Positions 42,420-51,685 of a stretch of 64,000 nt of DNA are shown here, piece after piece (positions within the stretch are counted from its first letter, which is position 1; every line of letters starts with the position of its first letter). The stretch spans positions 62,001 to 126,000 of the forward strand of contig VGEP01000005.1 in NCBI GenBank assembly GCA_016869215.1. Direction: 5' to 3'. The position numbers and the translations under genes are program-made. Source of the stretch: Alphaproteobacteria bacterium (GTDB taxonomy: Bacteria; Pseudomonadota; Alphaproteobacteria; Rhizobiales; Xanthobacteraceae). The notes beneath the pieces are model-generated. The model worked only from the letters and a program-made list of their open reading frames with translations. It did not search any database and was not told where the DNA came from.

Positions 42420-43397
42420 GTGAAAGCCATCGCACAAGCGGCCGCGGCCGCAACGCTGCTCCTGACCGCCGACATCGCGCTTGCCCAGACCGCTCCGGCC
42501 TATCCGGTCCCGGGCCGCGCCGTGCGGCTGGTCGCGCCGTTCGCGCCGGGCGGACCGGTCGACGTCGGCGCACGGCTGATCGCACCGAAGCTGCAGGAGG
42601 CGCTCGGCGTTCAGGTCTATGTCGAGAACATGCCGGGCGGCAGCGGCAACATCGGCACCGGCGTGGTGGCCAAAGCGCCGGGCGACGGCCACACCGTCCT
42701 GGTGATCTCCAGCGGCTTTGTCGTCAATCCGAGCATGTTCAAGCTCAGTTACGACTGGGAGAAGGAGCTCATCCCGGTGTCGCTGATCGGATTGGCCCCG
42801 CAGGTCATCCTGGTGCACCCGTCGGTGCCGGCGAAAGACATGAAGGAAATGATCGCGCTGGTGAAGGCCAACCCGGGCAAGTACTCTTACGGCTCCGCAG
42901 GTCTTGGCACGCCGGGCTTCCTGGCCGGCGAAATGCTCCGCCAGAGCTTTGGGATCGACCTGCAGCACGTGCCGTTCCAGGGCGGCGGGCCGGCCGTGGT
43001 GTCGACCGTCGGCGGCCACACGCCCATGGTCATCACCACCATCTCGTCCGCCAGCGGACCGCTGCAGCAGGGCTCGATCCGCCCGCTCGCGGTCACCAGC
43101 GCCAGGCGCTCGCCCGCGCTGCCCAACGTCGCAACGCTTGCCGAACAGGGCATCCTCAATCAGGAGTCGGACGTCATCCTGGGCGTGCTGGTGCCGGGAA
43201 CGACGCCCAAGCCGATCGTCAACCGCTTGCATGCCGAGATCGTCAAGATCGTCGCCGATCCCGAGATCAAGCAGCGGCTGGCGAGCGTCGGATTCGCGGC
43301 GGTCGGCAGCACGCCCGCCGAATTCGACGCGCGGATCAGGAGCGAGATCGCGAAGTGGGCCAAGGTGGTCCGCGACGCCGGGATCGCGCCGCGGTGA
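42420..43397 (+). CDS. Bug-type (TctC) periplasmic substrate-binding protein 1
   Basis: A 325-residue binding protein of the tripartite tricarboxylate transporter family. GTG start after GGGGAGG; signal peptide about residues 1-22 (IAQAAAAATLLLTADIALAQ). Family landmarks: VRLVAPFAPGGPVDVGARLI, ENMPGGSGNIGTGVVAKAPG and the C-terminal GIAPR. No TctA/TctB membrane genes are found in the window. It is followed after about 120 bases by a second, distinct Bug protein on the same strand; both probably bind carboxylates. Confidence 0.9.
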   Translation: MKAIAQAAAAATLLLTADIALAQTAPAYPVPGRAVRLVAPFAPGGPVDVGARLIAPKLQEALGVQVYVENMPGGSGNIGTGVVAKAPGDGHTVLVISSGFVVNPSMFKLSYDWEKELIPVSLIGLAPQVILVHPSVPAKDMKEMIALVKANPGKYSYGSAGLGTPGFLAGEMLRQSFGIDLQHVPFQGGGPAVVSTVGGHTPMVITTISSASGPLQQGSIRPLAVTSARRSPALPNVATLAEQGILNQESDVILGVLVPGTTPKPIVNRLHAEIVKIVADPEIKQRLASVGFAAVGSTPAEFDARIRSEIAKWAKVVRDAGIAPR

Positions 43398-43520
43398 GAT
43401 TTGCGCTCGAATGACGCAGCGCGCCACGGTCGCGGACGGTGCGAAAGAAACGTGATAATAAAGAGGGCCGAAGAAAAGCGAAAACAAGCCGGGCAGACCG
43501 CAAGCAGAGGGAGAATTCCA

Positions 43521-44492
43521 ATGAGGTCTATCGTACGTGCGCTGGCGTTGACCGCCGCGCTGCTGGTTTCAGGCACGGCCTTCGCCCAGCAATACCCGAC
43601 CAAGCCGGTCAAGATCATCATTCCGTTCCCGGCCGGCGGCGTGACCGACATCGCCACCCGCCTGATCGCGGCGAAACTTTCCGAGCGCAACGGCCAGCAA
43701 TTCTACATCGAGAACATTCCCGGCGCCGGCGGCAACACCGGCATGGGCAACGCAGCGCGGCAACCGGGCGATGGCTACACCATCCTGATCACATCCTCAG
43801 CCATCGTGGTGAACCCGAACCTTTACGCCAGGTCCACCTACGACCTGGAAAAGGACTTCATCCCGATCACCAAGGCCGGCGGCACACCGAACTCCTGGGT
43901 CGTCAACGCGAACCATCCCGCGAAGACGATGAAGGAGCTGATCGACCTCTTCAAGAAAGAGCCCGGCAAGCACAGTGTGGGATCCCCCGGCACCGGCACG
44001 ACTCCGTCGCTGTCGATCGAGATGTTAAAGCAGGCGCTCAAGCTCGACTTCGTAACCGTGCCATTCGCCGGCGGTGGGCCGATGACGCAGTCGCTGCTCG
44101 GCGGCCATACGCCGGTGGTCTGCTCGGCTCTCGGCAATTACGTCAACCTGCTCAAGGAGGGCAAGCTGCGCGGACTTGCGGTGACCGGCAAGAAGCGTTC
44201 CGCAGCGATGCCGAATATCCCGACGCTTGACGAGCTTGGCATCAAGGGCCAGGAGGCCGAGACCATGACCGGCGTGTTCGTGCCGGCCGGCACGCCGAAG
44301 GCGATCGTCGATAAGCTGCACCGCGAATTCGTGGCGGTGGTGAACGATCCCGATATCAAGGCCAAGCTGCTCCAGGTCGGCGTCGAGGCGGAAGGCAACT
44401 CACAGGCCGACTTCATCGCCTACAACAGGGCCGAACTCGCCAAGTGGAAAAAGGTGATCGAAGACGCCAAGATCAAGAAGATCGGGAGCTGA
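43521..44492 (+). CDS. Bug-type (TctC) periplasmic substrate-binding protein 2
   Basis: A 323-residue Bug protein with signal peptide MRSIVRALALTAALLVSGTA, cleaved after AFAQ. Landmarks: VKIIIPFPAGGVTDIATRLI, ENIPGAGGNTGMGNAARQPG and a basic C-terminus (IKKIGS). A GAGGGAGAA ribosome binding site supports the ATG at 43521. Differs strongly from its upstream neighbour, so not a recent duplicate. It is followed by a GC-rich hairpin and then an enolase-superfamily enzyme gene; the latter's substrate, an acid sugar or similar hydroxyacid, may be the ligand. Confidence 0.9.
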   Translation: MRSIVRALALTAALLVSGTAFAQQYPTKPVKIIIPFPAGGVTDIATRLIAAKLSERNGQQFYIENIPGAGGNTGMGNAARQPGDGYTILITSSAIVVNPNLYARSTYDLEKDFIPITKAGGTPNSWVVNANHPAKTMKELIDLFKKEPGKHSVGSPGTGTTPSLSIEMLKQALKLDFVTVPFAGGGPMTQSLLGGHTPVVCSALGNYVNLLKEGKLRGLAVTGKKRSAAMPNIPTLDELGIKGQEAETMTGVFVPAGTPKAIVDKLHREFVAVVNDPDIKAKLLQVGVEAEGNSQADFIAYNRAELAKWKKVIEDAKIKKIGS

Positions 44493-44522
44493 CCTCCTAA
44501 CTCGGCTTGTGATGCCCTAAAG

Positions 44523-44552
44523 TTCGCGCGCCGCGTCAGTGCGGCGCGCGAA
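44523..44552. terminator. perfect GC-rich hairpin
   Basis: TTCGCGCGCCGC (44523-44534), GTCAGT loop, GCGGCGCGCGAA (44541-44552): a 12-base-pair perfect stem 31 bases after the second Bug gene and 39 bases before the next start. No T-run, so either a Rho-type or weak terminator or a leader structure of the next gene. Confidence 0.55.
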
Positions 44553-44590
44553 TGCTGTCTGCCCGGTCCTCACCGTCGGAGTTCCGCCGC

Positions 44591-45760
44591 ATGCGTATCA
44601 CGGCCATCCGCGAGACGGCGATCCCGCTGAAATCGACGCTGGCGAATTCCGGCTTCGATTTTTCCGAGATGACGACGTCGGTGGTCGCCGTGATCACCGA
44701 CGTCATGCGCGACGGCAAGCCGGTCGCGGGTTTCGCATTCAATTCCACCGGCCGCTACGCCTGCGGCGCGCAGATGCGCGACCGCTTCATCCCGCGCATC
44801 CTGAAAGCCAAGCCGGAATCGCTGCTCGACGACAGCGGCATGAATCTCGATCCGGCGAAAATCCTCGCCGTGATGATGCGCAACGAGAAGTCCGGCGGCC
44901 ACAGCGAGCGTTCGGTCGGCATCGGCACCATCGAAGTGGCGGTCTGGGACGCAGTCGCCAAGATCGCCGGCAAGCCGCTGCACCGCGTGCTGGCCGACCG
45001 TTACAGCGGCGACAAGCTGCCCGGCAAGGTGTTCTGCTACGTCGGCGGCGGCTGGTACACGCCCGGCGAGACCCACAAGACCGTGCAGGACGAGATGCGC
45101 CGGCATCTCGACGCCGGCTACACCATGCTGAAGATGAAGGTCGGCGGCCTGCCGCTCGCCGACGACATGCGCCGCGTCGAGGCGGTGAAGTCGATCCTGC
45201 CGAACTATGCGACGCTCGCTGTCGACGCCAACTGCAAGTTCGGCCGCGACGACGCGCTGGCCTACGCCAAGGCGCTCCGCGCCTACAACCTGCGCTGGTT
45301 CGAAGAGCCCTGCGACCCGCTCGACTATGCACTGCTGGCTGAGGTCGCCTCGGTCTACGACGCTCCGCTGTCGACCGGCGAGAACCTGTTCTCGACCCAG
45401 GACGTCGAAAACCTCACTCGCTTCGGAGGACTAAAGCCCGAACGCAACGACGTGATTCAGGTCGATCCGCCGCAGTCCTACGGCATCGTGCAGTACGCGC
45501 GCACGGTGGACATGCTGGCGCGCCACGGCTGGCCGCGAAGCGGCCTGTTCCCGCACGGCGGCAACCAGATGTCGCTCGCTATCGCCGCGGGCTTCGGCCT
45601 CGGCGGCGCGGAATCGTATCCCGGCGTATTCGGCCCGTTTGCGGGCTACGCCGACGACGCGAAGGTGGAGAACGGCTATCTCACGCTGTCCGACCGCCCC
45701 GGCATCGGCTTCGAGGGCCAGGCGGCGCTGTACCGGATCATGAAGGACCTTGCCGCATAG
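44591..45760 (+). CDS. mandelate racemase/muconate lactonizing enzyme family (enolase superfamily)
   Basis: A 389-residue enolase-superfamily enzyme. The barrel contains the Lys motif MLKMKVGGLPLADD, metal ligands in LAVDANCKFGRDD (Asp), LRWFEEPCDP (Glu) and LSTGENLFS (Glu), and the C-terminal histidine region FPHGGNQMSL. The pattern suits an acid-sugar dehydratase or a related racemase; the exact substrate cannot be told. ATG at 44591 gives the usual MRITAIRETAIPLK start. It is followed by a hydroxyacid dehydrogenase, cupin and Bug-protein genes on the same strand, together a plausible hydroxyacid utilisation set. Confidence 0.9.
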   Translation: MRITAIRETAIPLKSTLANSGFDFSEMTTSVVAVITDVMRDGKPVAGFAFNSTGRYACGAQMRDRFIPRILKAKPESLLDDSGMNLDPAKILAVMMRNEKSGGHSERSVGIGTIEVAVWDAVAKIAGKPLHRVLADRYSGDKLPGKVFCYVGGGWYTPGETHKTVQDEMRRHLDAGYTMLKMKVGGLPLADDMRRVEAVKSILPNYATLAVDANCKFGRDDALAYAKALRAYNLRWFEEPCDPLDYALLAEVASVYDAPLSTGENLFSTQDVENLTRFGGLKPERNDVIQVDPPQSYGIVQYARTVDMLARHGWPRSGLFPHGGNQMSLAIAAGFGLGGAESYPGVFGPFAGYADDAKVENGYLTLSDRPGIGFEGQAALYRIMKDLAA

Positions 45761-45874
45761 GGCGGATTGCCCAAGCCTGCGCGGTAAAGCACCATACTGC
45801 CGCGGCTCAAAACGCAGCCGCCAGTCCGCCGCGCGCCAATGCGGCGCGCCCTGCAATTCCTGCCAGGAAATCCC

Positions 45875-46840
45875 ATGCCCCGACTGCTGATCGCTCTGAC
45901 ACTGCCGCCCGACGTCACCGAGCAATACCGGCTGCGCCTCGGCCGCGTGTTTCCCGAGATCGCAATCGAGGTTGCCGCCGACCGCGAGCACGCCGCCGAA
46001 GCCCTGCCGCGCGCCGACATGCTGCTGACGTTCGGCCAGATGATGAAGAACCTGAAGCTCGGCTTCGCGAATGCCGACAAATTGAAATGGGTGCAGGCGC
46101 TGGGCACCGGGCTCGACGGCATCGTCGACCAGCCCACGCTGAAGCCCGGCGTCACGGTGACGAGCCTGCATGGCGTGCACGGCGCACCGGTATCGGAGGC
46201 AGCGATTGCCGGCATGCTGGCTCTCGCGCGCGACATCCCGCGCTTCGTGCGCCAGCAGCCGCAGCGCCACTGGGGCCGCTGGCCGGCCAAGCTCCTGCAG
46301 AGCAAGACCGCCGTCATTGTCGGCGTCGGCGTGATCGCCGAGGCGCTGGCGCCGAAGTGCAAGGCGTTCGGCATGAATGTGATCGGCGTCAGCTCGAAGC
46401 CGCGCGATCTGCCGGGCTTCGACCGCATGATGCCGATGACCGAACTGACGCAGGCCGTGGCGCTCGCCGACCATCTGGTGCTGCTCACGCCCTACTCGCC
46501 CGCGACGCACCACATCATCGGCGCCAAGGTGTTCGCCGCCATGAAGCCCACCGCGTTCCTGACCAACGTGGCGCGCGGCGGCGTGGTCGATGAGTCCGCC
46601 CTGATCGAGGCGCTGCGCGAGAAGCGCATCGCCGGCGCCGCTCTCGACGTGTTCGACGTGGAGCCCCTGCCCGCCGACAATCCGCTGTGGTCGTTCGAGA
46701 ACGTCATCGTCACCACCCACCAGGGCGGTTTCTGCGACATCTACGTTGACCTCGCGATGCCGATCCTCACGCGGAACATGCGCGCATTCCTCGACGGCAA
46801 CCTTCGGGACATGGTCAACGTGGCCCGCCCGGCGGCATAA
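45875..46840 (+). CDS. D-2-hydroxyacid dehydrogenase family protein
   Basis: A 321-residue NAD(P)-dependent dehydrogenase. The nucleotide-binding loop is GVGVIAEALAPKCKAFG, in which the second position of the usual GxGxxG motif is altered (last Gly replaced by Ala). Catalytic residues are recognised: Arg in NVARGGVVDE, Glu in DVEPLPADNP and His in TTHQGG. It interconverts a 2-oxo acid and a D-2-hydroxy acid. ATG at 45875 follows CAGGAAATCCC. Cytoplasmic. Cupin gene follows after 27 bases. Confidence 0.9.
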   Translation: MPRLLIALTLPPDVTEQYRLRLGRVFPEIAIEVAADREHAAEALPRADMLLTFGQMMKNLKLGFANADKLKWVQALGTGLDGIVDQPTLKPGVTVTSLHGVHGAPVSEAAIAGMLALARDIPRFVRQQPQRHWGRWPAKLLQSKTAVIVGVGVIAEALAPKCKAFGMNVIGVSSKPRDLPGFDRMMPMTELTQAVALADHLVLLTPYSPATHHIIGAKVFAAMKPTAFLTNVARGGVVDESALIEALREKRIAGAALDVFDVEPLPADNPLWSFENVIVTTHQGGFCDIYVDLAMPILTRNMRAFLDGNLRDMVNVARPAA

Positions 46841-46867
46841 TCCATTCGCGTTCAAGGGGTCATCGCC

Positions 46868-47380
46868 ATGGCAAACGACAAGCCGAAGTTCCCGCCGATC
46901 CGCCGCGTCGTTACCGGCCACGACAAGGCCAACGTCGCCAAGGTGCTGATCGACGCGCCCGCGACCAACGCCAAATATCCGGACTCCGGCGTGGTCTCCA
47001 CGCTGATGTGGATCACCGACACGAACCCCGCCGGCATCGCGGTGGGCGAGAATGCCGAGGACATGGGCGCGCGCATCGTCGGCACCGCGCCTCCCGCGGG
47101 CGGCACACGCTGCTGCGTCATTGACTTCCCGCCCGGGAACCATCCGCACATGCACCGCACCGAGACGATCGACTACGTCTTCGTCATCGAGGGCGAGATC
47201 GAGATGGACATGGACAATTCGACGGTGAAGCTGAAGCAGGGCGACGTTCTGATCCAGCGCGGCACCAACCATGCCTGGGCCAACCGCTCGAACAAGCCCG
47301 CGCGCGTCGCCTTCGTGCTGGTCGACGGCCAGCCGCTCGGCATCGGAAAGCCCGTCACCGGCGCGGCCAGCGCGCGCTGA
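46868..47380 (+). CDS. cupin-domain protein
   Basis: A 170-residue protein with one cupin barrel in its C-terminal half. Metal-binding motif 1 is PGNHPHMHRTETIDYVFVIE, motif 2 GDVLIQRGTNHAWANRS. The N-terminal half (IRRVVTGHDKANVAKVLIDA) is typical of a group of cupins found in aromatic or hydroxyacid gene clusters. Function could be isomerase, dioxygenase or sensor; not assignable. Located between a hydroxyacid dehydrogenase and a Bug-type binding-protein gene, 26 bases before the latter. Confidence 0.88.
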   Translation: MANDKPKFPPIRRVVTGHDKANVAKVLIDAPATNAKYPDSGVVSTLMWITDTNPAGIAVGENAEDMGARIVGTAPPAGGTRCCVIDFPPGNHPHMHRTETIDYVFVIEGEIEMDMDNSTVKLKQGDVLIQRGTNHAWANRSNKPARVAFVLVDGQPLGIGKPVTGAASAR

Positions 47381-47406
47381 TCGAAGCTGCAACAGGGAGG
47401 CAAGCC

Positions 47407-48381
47407 ATGAATAAAGCGATTCAGGGACTGCTCGCGGCAGCGCTGCTTCTGTTCGCGGCCCCCGCTCCGTCGTCGGCGCAGAGCTACCCAGGCGGACAAA
47501 TCCGCCTGATCGTGCCGGTGCCCGCGGGCGGCGTCACCGACACCATGGCGCGCATCGTGGCGCAGCGGCTCGGCGAGGCGCTGAACCAGAACGTCATCGT
47601 CGACAACCGGCCGGGCGGAAACTACTCGGTCGGCGTGCAGGCAGTGGCACGCGCACCGGCCGACGGGCTGACGCTGCTGGTCGCGCCCGACTCGCCGATC
47701 ACCGCCAACCCGCACCTGTTCGGCAAGCTCGCTTACGATCCGATCAAGGAGCTGACGCCGATCATCGTGCTGTGTCGCATCACGCCGATCGTGGTGGTGA
47801 ACGAGGCCGTGCCGGCGAGAAGCATCAAGGAGCTGATCGCCCTCGCCAAGAAGGAACCCGGCAAGCTCAACTACGGCTCCTACGGCATCGGCAGCTATTC
47901 GCACCTGAGCATGGAGGACTTCAAGAAGCGCACCGGGGCCGACATCGTGCACATCCCGTATCGCGGCGCGGCGCCGGCCTCCAGCGCACTGCTCGCCAAC
48001 ACCATCCAAATGCTGATCCTCAATCTCTCCAGCATCGAGGCGCACGAGAAGGCCGGCAAGGTCCGCATCCTCGCCGCCGCGGGCGCAAAGCGCGCCGCCG
48101 CGCGGCCCGACCTGCCGACGGTCGCCGAAGCCGGCGTGCCGGGCTTCTCGACCACCGCGTGGTTTGCGCTGTTCGGGCCCGCCAACATGGCGCCCGACCT
48201 CGTGACGAAGATTCATGCCGACGTCGCCAAGGCGCTGGACGCGCCGCAGACCAGGGAGTTCTTCGTCAAGAACAGCTTCGAGCGTGTCGATGCCAATCCC
48301 GCGCAGTTCAAGGAGCTGATCGCACAGGACTCCAGGCACTGGTCCGCCCTGATCAAGCAGGTCGGCGCGAAACTGGACTGA
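47407..48381 (+). CDS. Bug-type (TctC) periplasmic substrate-binding protein 3
   Basis: A 324-residue Bug protein with a signal peptide (IQGLLAAALLLFAAPAPSSA, then QSYPGG). Landmarks: IRLIVPVPAGGVTDTMARIV, DNRPGGNYSVGVQAVARAPA, and LLANTIQMLILNLSS. ATG follows CAGGGAGGCAAGCC. It is the third Bug protein in 6 kb without TctA/B membrane components. Followed by a flavoprotein dehydrogenase gene 26 bases downstream, with which it is probably cotranscribed. Confidence 0.9.
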   Translation: MNKAIQGLLAAALLLFAAPAPSSAQSYPGGQIRLIVPVPAGGVTDTMARIVAQRLGEALNQNVIVDNRPGGNYSVGVQAVARAPADGLTLLVAPDSPITANPHLFGKLAYDPIKELTPIIVLCRITPIVVVNEAVPARSIKELIALAKKEPGKLNYGSYGIGSYSHLSMEDFKKRTGADIVHIPYRGAAPASSALLANTIQMLILNLSSIEAHEKAGKVRILAAAGAKRAAARPDLPTVAEAGVPGFSTTAWFALFGPANMAPDLVTKIHADVAKALDAPQTREFFVKNSFERVDANPAQFKELIAQDSRHWSALIKQVGAKLD

Positions 48382-48406
48382 CAGCGGCGGGACCGGACGG
48401 GATACG

Positions 48407-49798
48407 ATGAGCGAAGCGGCAAGCTGCGACGTTGTCGTGATCGGCGCCGGCATCGCCGGGCTGACCGCGGCCAATCGCGCGACGCAGTTCGGCCTTCGCG
48501 CGATCGTCCTGGAAAAAAGCGCCGAGGAGCAATACCGCTCCAACTCTCGCTACACCTACGGCACGTTCCATATCCATTTCACCGGCGTCGAAGCGGACGA
48601 AGCCGAGCTGACGGCCAAGATCGAGACCGCGACCGAAGGCTTCGCCCGCAAGGACCTCGCCCGCGCCATCGCCAGGGACGGCCGCCGCCTGATGCAATGG
48701 CTGCGCGAGGACGGCGTCGGCCTTGTCAATCTCGGCACCTACAACACCAACGTGCTGTCGCCGGCCTGGCGCATGGGCTTCGGCCTCACCTGGAAGGGCT
48801 ACGCCGGCGACGTGGCGCTGCAGAAGCTTGAAGCGAACCTCCGCGGCCGGCAGGGCCGCTTGTTGCGCGGTGCACGCGCCAGCACGATCAAGCGCGTGCC
48901 CGGCGGCATCGAAGTCGACACCGATGGCGGCAACCGATTCCGCGCCGCGGCCGTCGTCATCGCCGACGGCGGCTTCCAGGCCAGCCTCGACCTGATCCGC
49001 GAGCACATCACGCCTGCCGCCGACAAACTGCTGCAGCGCAACGGCGGCACCGCAATGGGCGACGGGCTTCGAATGGCCAAGGCGCTCGGCGCCAAGATCG
49101 TCGGCCTCGAAAATTTTTACGGCCACCTGCACAGCCGCGACGCGATGAAGACCGACCGGCTGTGGCCACGGCCCTATGCCGACGAGCTTGCCGCTGCGGG
49201 CATCGTGGTCGACGAAAGCGGGCATCGCGTCGCCGACGAAGGTTTCGGCGGCATCTGGCTCTCCAACGCCATCGCCCGCCTGCCCGACCCGCTCGCCACC
49301 TCCGCGATCTTCGACCAGGCGATCTGGGACGGCCCGCCCGGCACCGGTCACGTGCAGCCGCCAAACCCGCTGATGCTCGAAGCAGGCGCGACGGTTCACA
49401 AGGCCGGCACGATCGCCGAACTGGCGGCGGTCGCCGGCCTGCCCGCGGACCGTCTGCAGCGGACGGTCGATGCCTATAACGCCGCGCTCGACGCAGGCGC
49501 GTTGCAGAGCCTCACGCCGCCGCGCAGCGGCAAGAACAGGCCCTGGCCGATCGGGACGCCGCCGTTCTACGCGCTGCCGCTCTGCGCCGCGATCACCAAC
49601 ACCATGGGCGGTATCGCCGTCGACGGCGACGGCCGCGTGCTCGACACGTCCGACAAGCCGATCCCCGGCCTGTTCGCGGCCGGCTCCACCATCGGCGGGC
49701 TGAACGGCGGGCCGCACGCGGGCTATGTCGGCGGCCTCATCAACACGGTCATCGGGCTGCGCGCCGCGGAAGCGATTGCGGCTGCCGTGGCAAAGTGA
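48407..49798 (+). CDS. FAD-binding dehydrogenase (fumarate reductase/KstD-like flavoprotein)
   Basis: A 463-residue flavoprotein of the FAD_binding_2 family. The FAD-binding Rossmann motif is CDVVVIGAGIAGLTAANRAT, followed by VLEKS; the C-terminal FAD segment is PGLFAAGSTIGGLNGGPHAG with ITNTMGGIAVDGDGRVLDTS. Relatives include tricarballylate dehydrogenase, urocanate reductase and 3-ketosteroid dehydrogenases. No signal peptide. The neighbouring gene encodes a small secreted c-type cytochrome. Position after a Bug protein suggests desaturation of an imported carboxylate. Confidence 0.88.
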   Translation: MSEAASCDVVVIGAGIAGLTAANRATQFGLRAIVLEKSAEEQYRSNSRYTYGTFHIHFTGVEADEAELTAKIETATEGFARKDLARAIARDGRRLMQWLREDGVGLVNLGTYNTNVLSPAWRMGFGLTWKGYAGDVALQKLEANLRGRQGRLLRGARASTIKRVPGGIEVDTDGGNRFRAAAVVIADGGFQASLDLIREHITPAADKLLQRNGGTAMGDGLRMAKALGAKIVGLENFYGHLHSRDAMKTDRLWPRPYADELAAAGIVVDESGHRVADEGFGGIWLSNAIARLPDPLATSAIFDQAIWDGPPGTGHVQPPNPLMLEAGATVHKAGTIAELAAVAGLPADRLQRTVDAYNAALDAGALQSLTPPRSGKNRPWPIGTPPFYALPLCAAITNTMGGIAVDGDGRVLDTSDKPIPGLFAAGSTIGGLNGGPHAGYVGGLINTVIGLRAAEAIAAAVAK

Positions 49799-49894
49799 CG
49801 GTATTTGCGTTAGGTCAAGGCACCGCTCCCTGACCTCGGCGCGTATTGCCGTTGTATTGCTGCGTTCGGTATTGACGAAACATTGGATGTCAGA

Positions 49895-50233
49895 ATGACG
49901 AATCTGAAAGCATTTGCCCTGGGCCTCGGCCTTTCGCTCCTGTCGATACCGGTGCACGCTCAAGCCCCGCGCGCCCAGGCCCAACATGTCCCGGACGCCG
50001 GCCGCGGCGAACAACTGGCCAAGCGCTGGTGTGCCGGCTGCCATCTGGTTGCACCCGGCCAGCAGCGGACCATGGAGGCGCCGCCATTCGAAACCGTCGC
50101 GCGGTCGCAGACCTACACGCCGCAATCGCTGGCATTCTTCCTGCTCGATCCGCATCCCAAGATGCCGAATATGTCGCTGACGCGCGCGGAAGCCTCGGAC
50201 CTCGCGGCCTACATCGTGTCGCTGCGGAAATAG
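49895..50233 (+). CDS. small monoheme c-type cytochrome
   Basis: A 112-residue periplasmic cytochrome. The signal peptide LKAFALGLGLSLLSIPVHAQ is followed by a short mature domain with CAGCH at residues 46-50 and a probable axial Met in HPKMPNMSLT, then AAYIVSLRK, typical of class I cytochromes. The ATG at 49895 is preferred over a TTG four codons upstream. It could be an electron acceptor for the preceding flavoprotein only if that enzyme reached the periplasm, which its sequence does not suggest. No copper or other domain. Confidence 0.88.
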   Translation: MTNLKAFALGLGLSLLSIPVHAQAPRAQAQHVPDAGRGEQLAKRWCAGCHLVAPGQQRTMEAPPFETVARSQTYTPQSLAFFLLDPHPKMPNMSLTRAEASDLAAYIVSLRK

Positions 50234-50310
50234 CGGCGCTCCGCCGAGCCCGATGGCTTCTTGCGCCGCATGTTCGGGCGGCGCTATGATTCTGCGACAG
50301 GAGCCGCATC

Positions 50311-51675
50311 ATGCCGCGACCCAAAGGCCAGCTTCGCCTCGGCGCCTTCTTCAATCCGACCGGCCATCATGTCGCCTCGTGGCGGCACCCCGAAGCGCAG
50401 GCCGACGCCGGCATCAACTTCAAGCACTATGCCGAGATCGCGCAGACCGCCGAACGCGCCAAGTTCGACATGGTGTTCCTCGCCGACAATGTCTGCGTGC
50501 GCGAAGCGAACATGGAGGCGCTGTCGCGGTCGGCGCAGTACATCGCCAATTTCGAGCCGATCACGCTGATCTCGGCGCTCGCCGCGGTGACAAGCCGCAT
50601 CGGTCTCACCTGCACGGCGTCGACCAGCTACAACGAACCGTTCCATGTGGCGCGCAAATTCGCGTCGATCGACCACATCAGCGGCGGCCGCGCCGGCTGG
50701 AACCTGGTCACGTCGGGCATGGCGGCGGAAGCTTACAATTTCGGCCGCGACGCGCACTACGGCCACGCCGAGCGCTATAAGCGCGCCAACGAGTTCGCCG
50801 AGGTCGTCACCGCGCTGTGGGATTCCTGGGACGACGATGCGTTCCCGCGCGACAAGGAGTCGGGCCTTTTCTTCAAGCCCGAGGGCATGCATCACCTCAA
50901 TCACAAGGGCCAGCATTTCAAGGTTCGCGGCCCGCTCAACATCCCGCGCCCGCCGCAGGGCCGGCCGGTGATCGTGCAGGCCGGCACGTCGGACGACGGC
51001 ATGGACGTCGCCGCGCGCTTCGCCGAGGTGATCTTCAGCGCCAATCTGACGATGGACACCTGCCAAACGTACTTCAAGGAGGTGAAGACGCGCGCGCAGG
51101 ACAAGTTCGGGCGCAACCCGGACCATCTGAAGGTCATGCCAGGCCTGAGCTGCTACGTCGGCCGCACCGAGGCTGAGGCCAAAGAAAAGTACGACTATCA
51201 GAATTCGCTGATGCACCCGATCGTGGCGCGCGAAATCCTCTCGACCGTGCTGGGCGGCGTCGATCTCACACCCTACGACTTCGACGGCCCGCTGCCGGAC
51301 AATCTGCCGATGTCGAATTCGAGCCAGAGCACGTTCAAATACGTCACCGATCTGGCCAAGAAGGACGGGCTCTCCATGCGCCAGATCGCCCAGGTGGTCG
51401 CAGGCGCGCGCGCCAAACTGGTCATGGTCGGCACGCCGGAGAGCCTCGCCGACCGCATGGAGCAATGGTACGTCGAGGAGGCCGCCGACGGCTTCAACAT
51501 CATGCCGCCTTACCTGCCGGGCGGGCTCGACGATTTCGTCACGATGGTGATTCCGGAATTGCAGCGCCGCGGACTGTTTCGCACGGAATACACCGGCCGC
51601 ACCCTGCGCGATCACCTCGGCCTGCCGCGCCCGCCGAGCCGTTACGCGGCCCGCAGCGACGCGGCGGCGGAGTAA
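50311..51675 (+). CDS. LLM-class flavin-dependent monooxygenase (NtaA/SnaA/DszA type)
   Basis: A 454-residue FMN-dependent monooxygenase of the nitrilotriacetate/sulfur-heterocycle type. Typical segments: LRLGAFFNPTGHHVASWRHP, RAKFDMVFLADN, ISGGRAGWNLVTS, and RPVIVQAGTSDDGMDVAARF. Members use FMNH2 supplied by a separate flavin reductase; no reductase gene is adjacent. Known substrates include aminopolycarboxylates, dibenzothiophene sulfone and alkanesulfonates. Followed at 10 bases by a DoxX gene. Cytoplasmic. Confidence 0.9.
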   Translation: MPRPKGQLRLGAFFNPTGHHVASWRHPEAQADAGINFKHYAEIAQTAERAKFDMVFLADNVCVREANMEALSRSAQYIANFEPITLISALAAVTSRIGLTCTASTSYNEPFHVARKFASIDHISGGRAGWNLVTSGMAAEAYNFGRDAHYGHAERYKRANEFAEVVTALWDSWDDDAFPRDKESGLFFKPEGMHHLNHKGQHFKVRGPLNIPRPPQGRPVIVQAGTSDDGMDVAARFAEVIFSANLTMDTCQTYFKEVKTRAQDKFGRNPDHLKVMPGLSCYVGRTEAEAKEKYDYQNSLMHPIVAREILSTVLGGVDLTPYDFDGPLPDNLPMSNSSQSTFKYVTDLAKKDGLSMRQIAQVVAGARAKLVMVGTPESLADRMEQWYVEEAADGFNIMPPYLPGGLDDFVTMVIPELQRRGLFRTEYTGRTLRDHLGLPRPPSRYAARSDAAAE

Positions 51676-51685
51676 CCGGCGCTCC

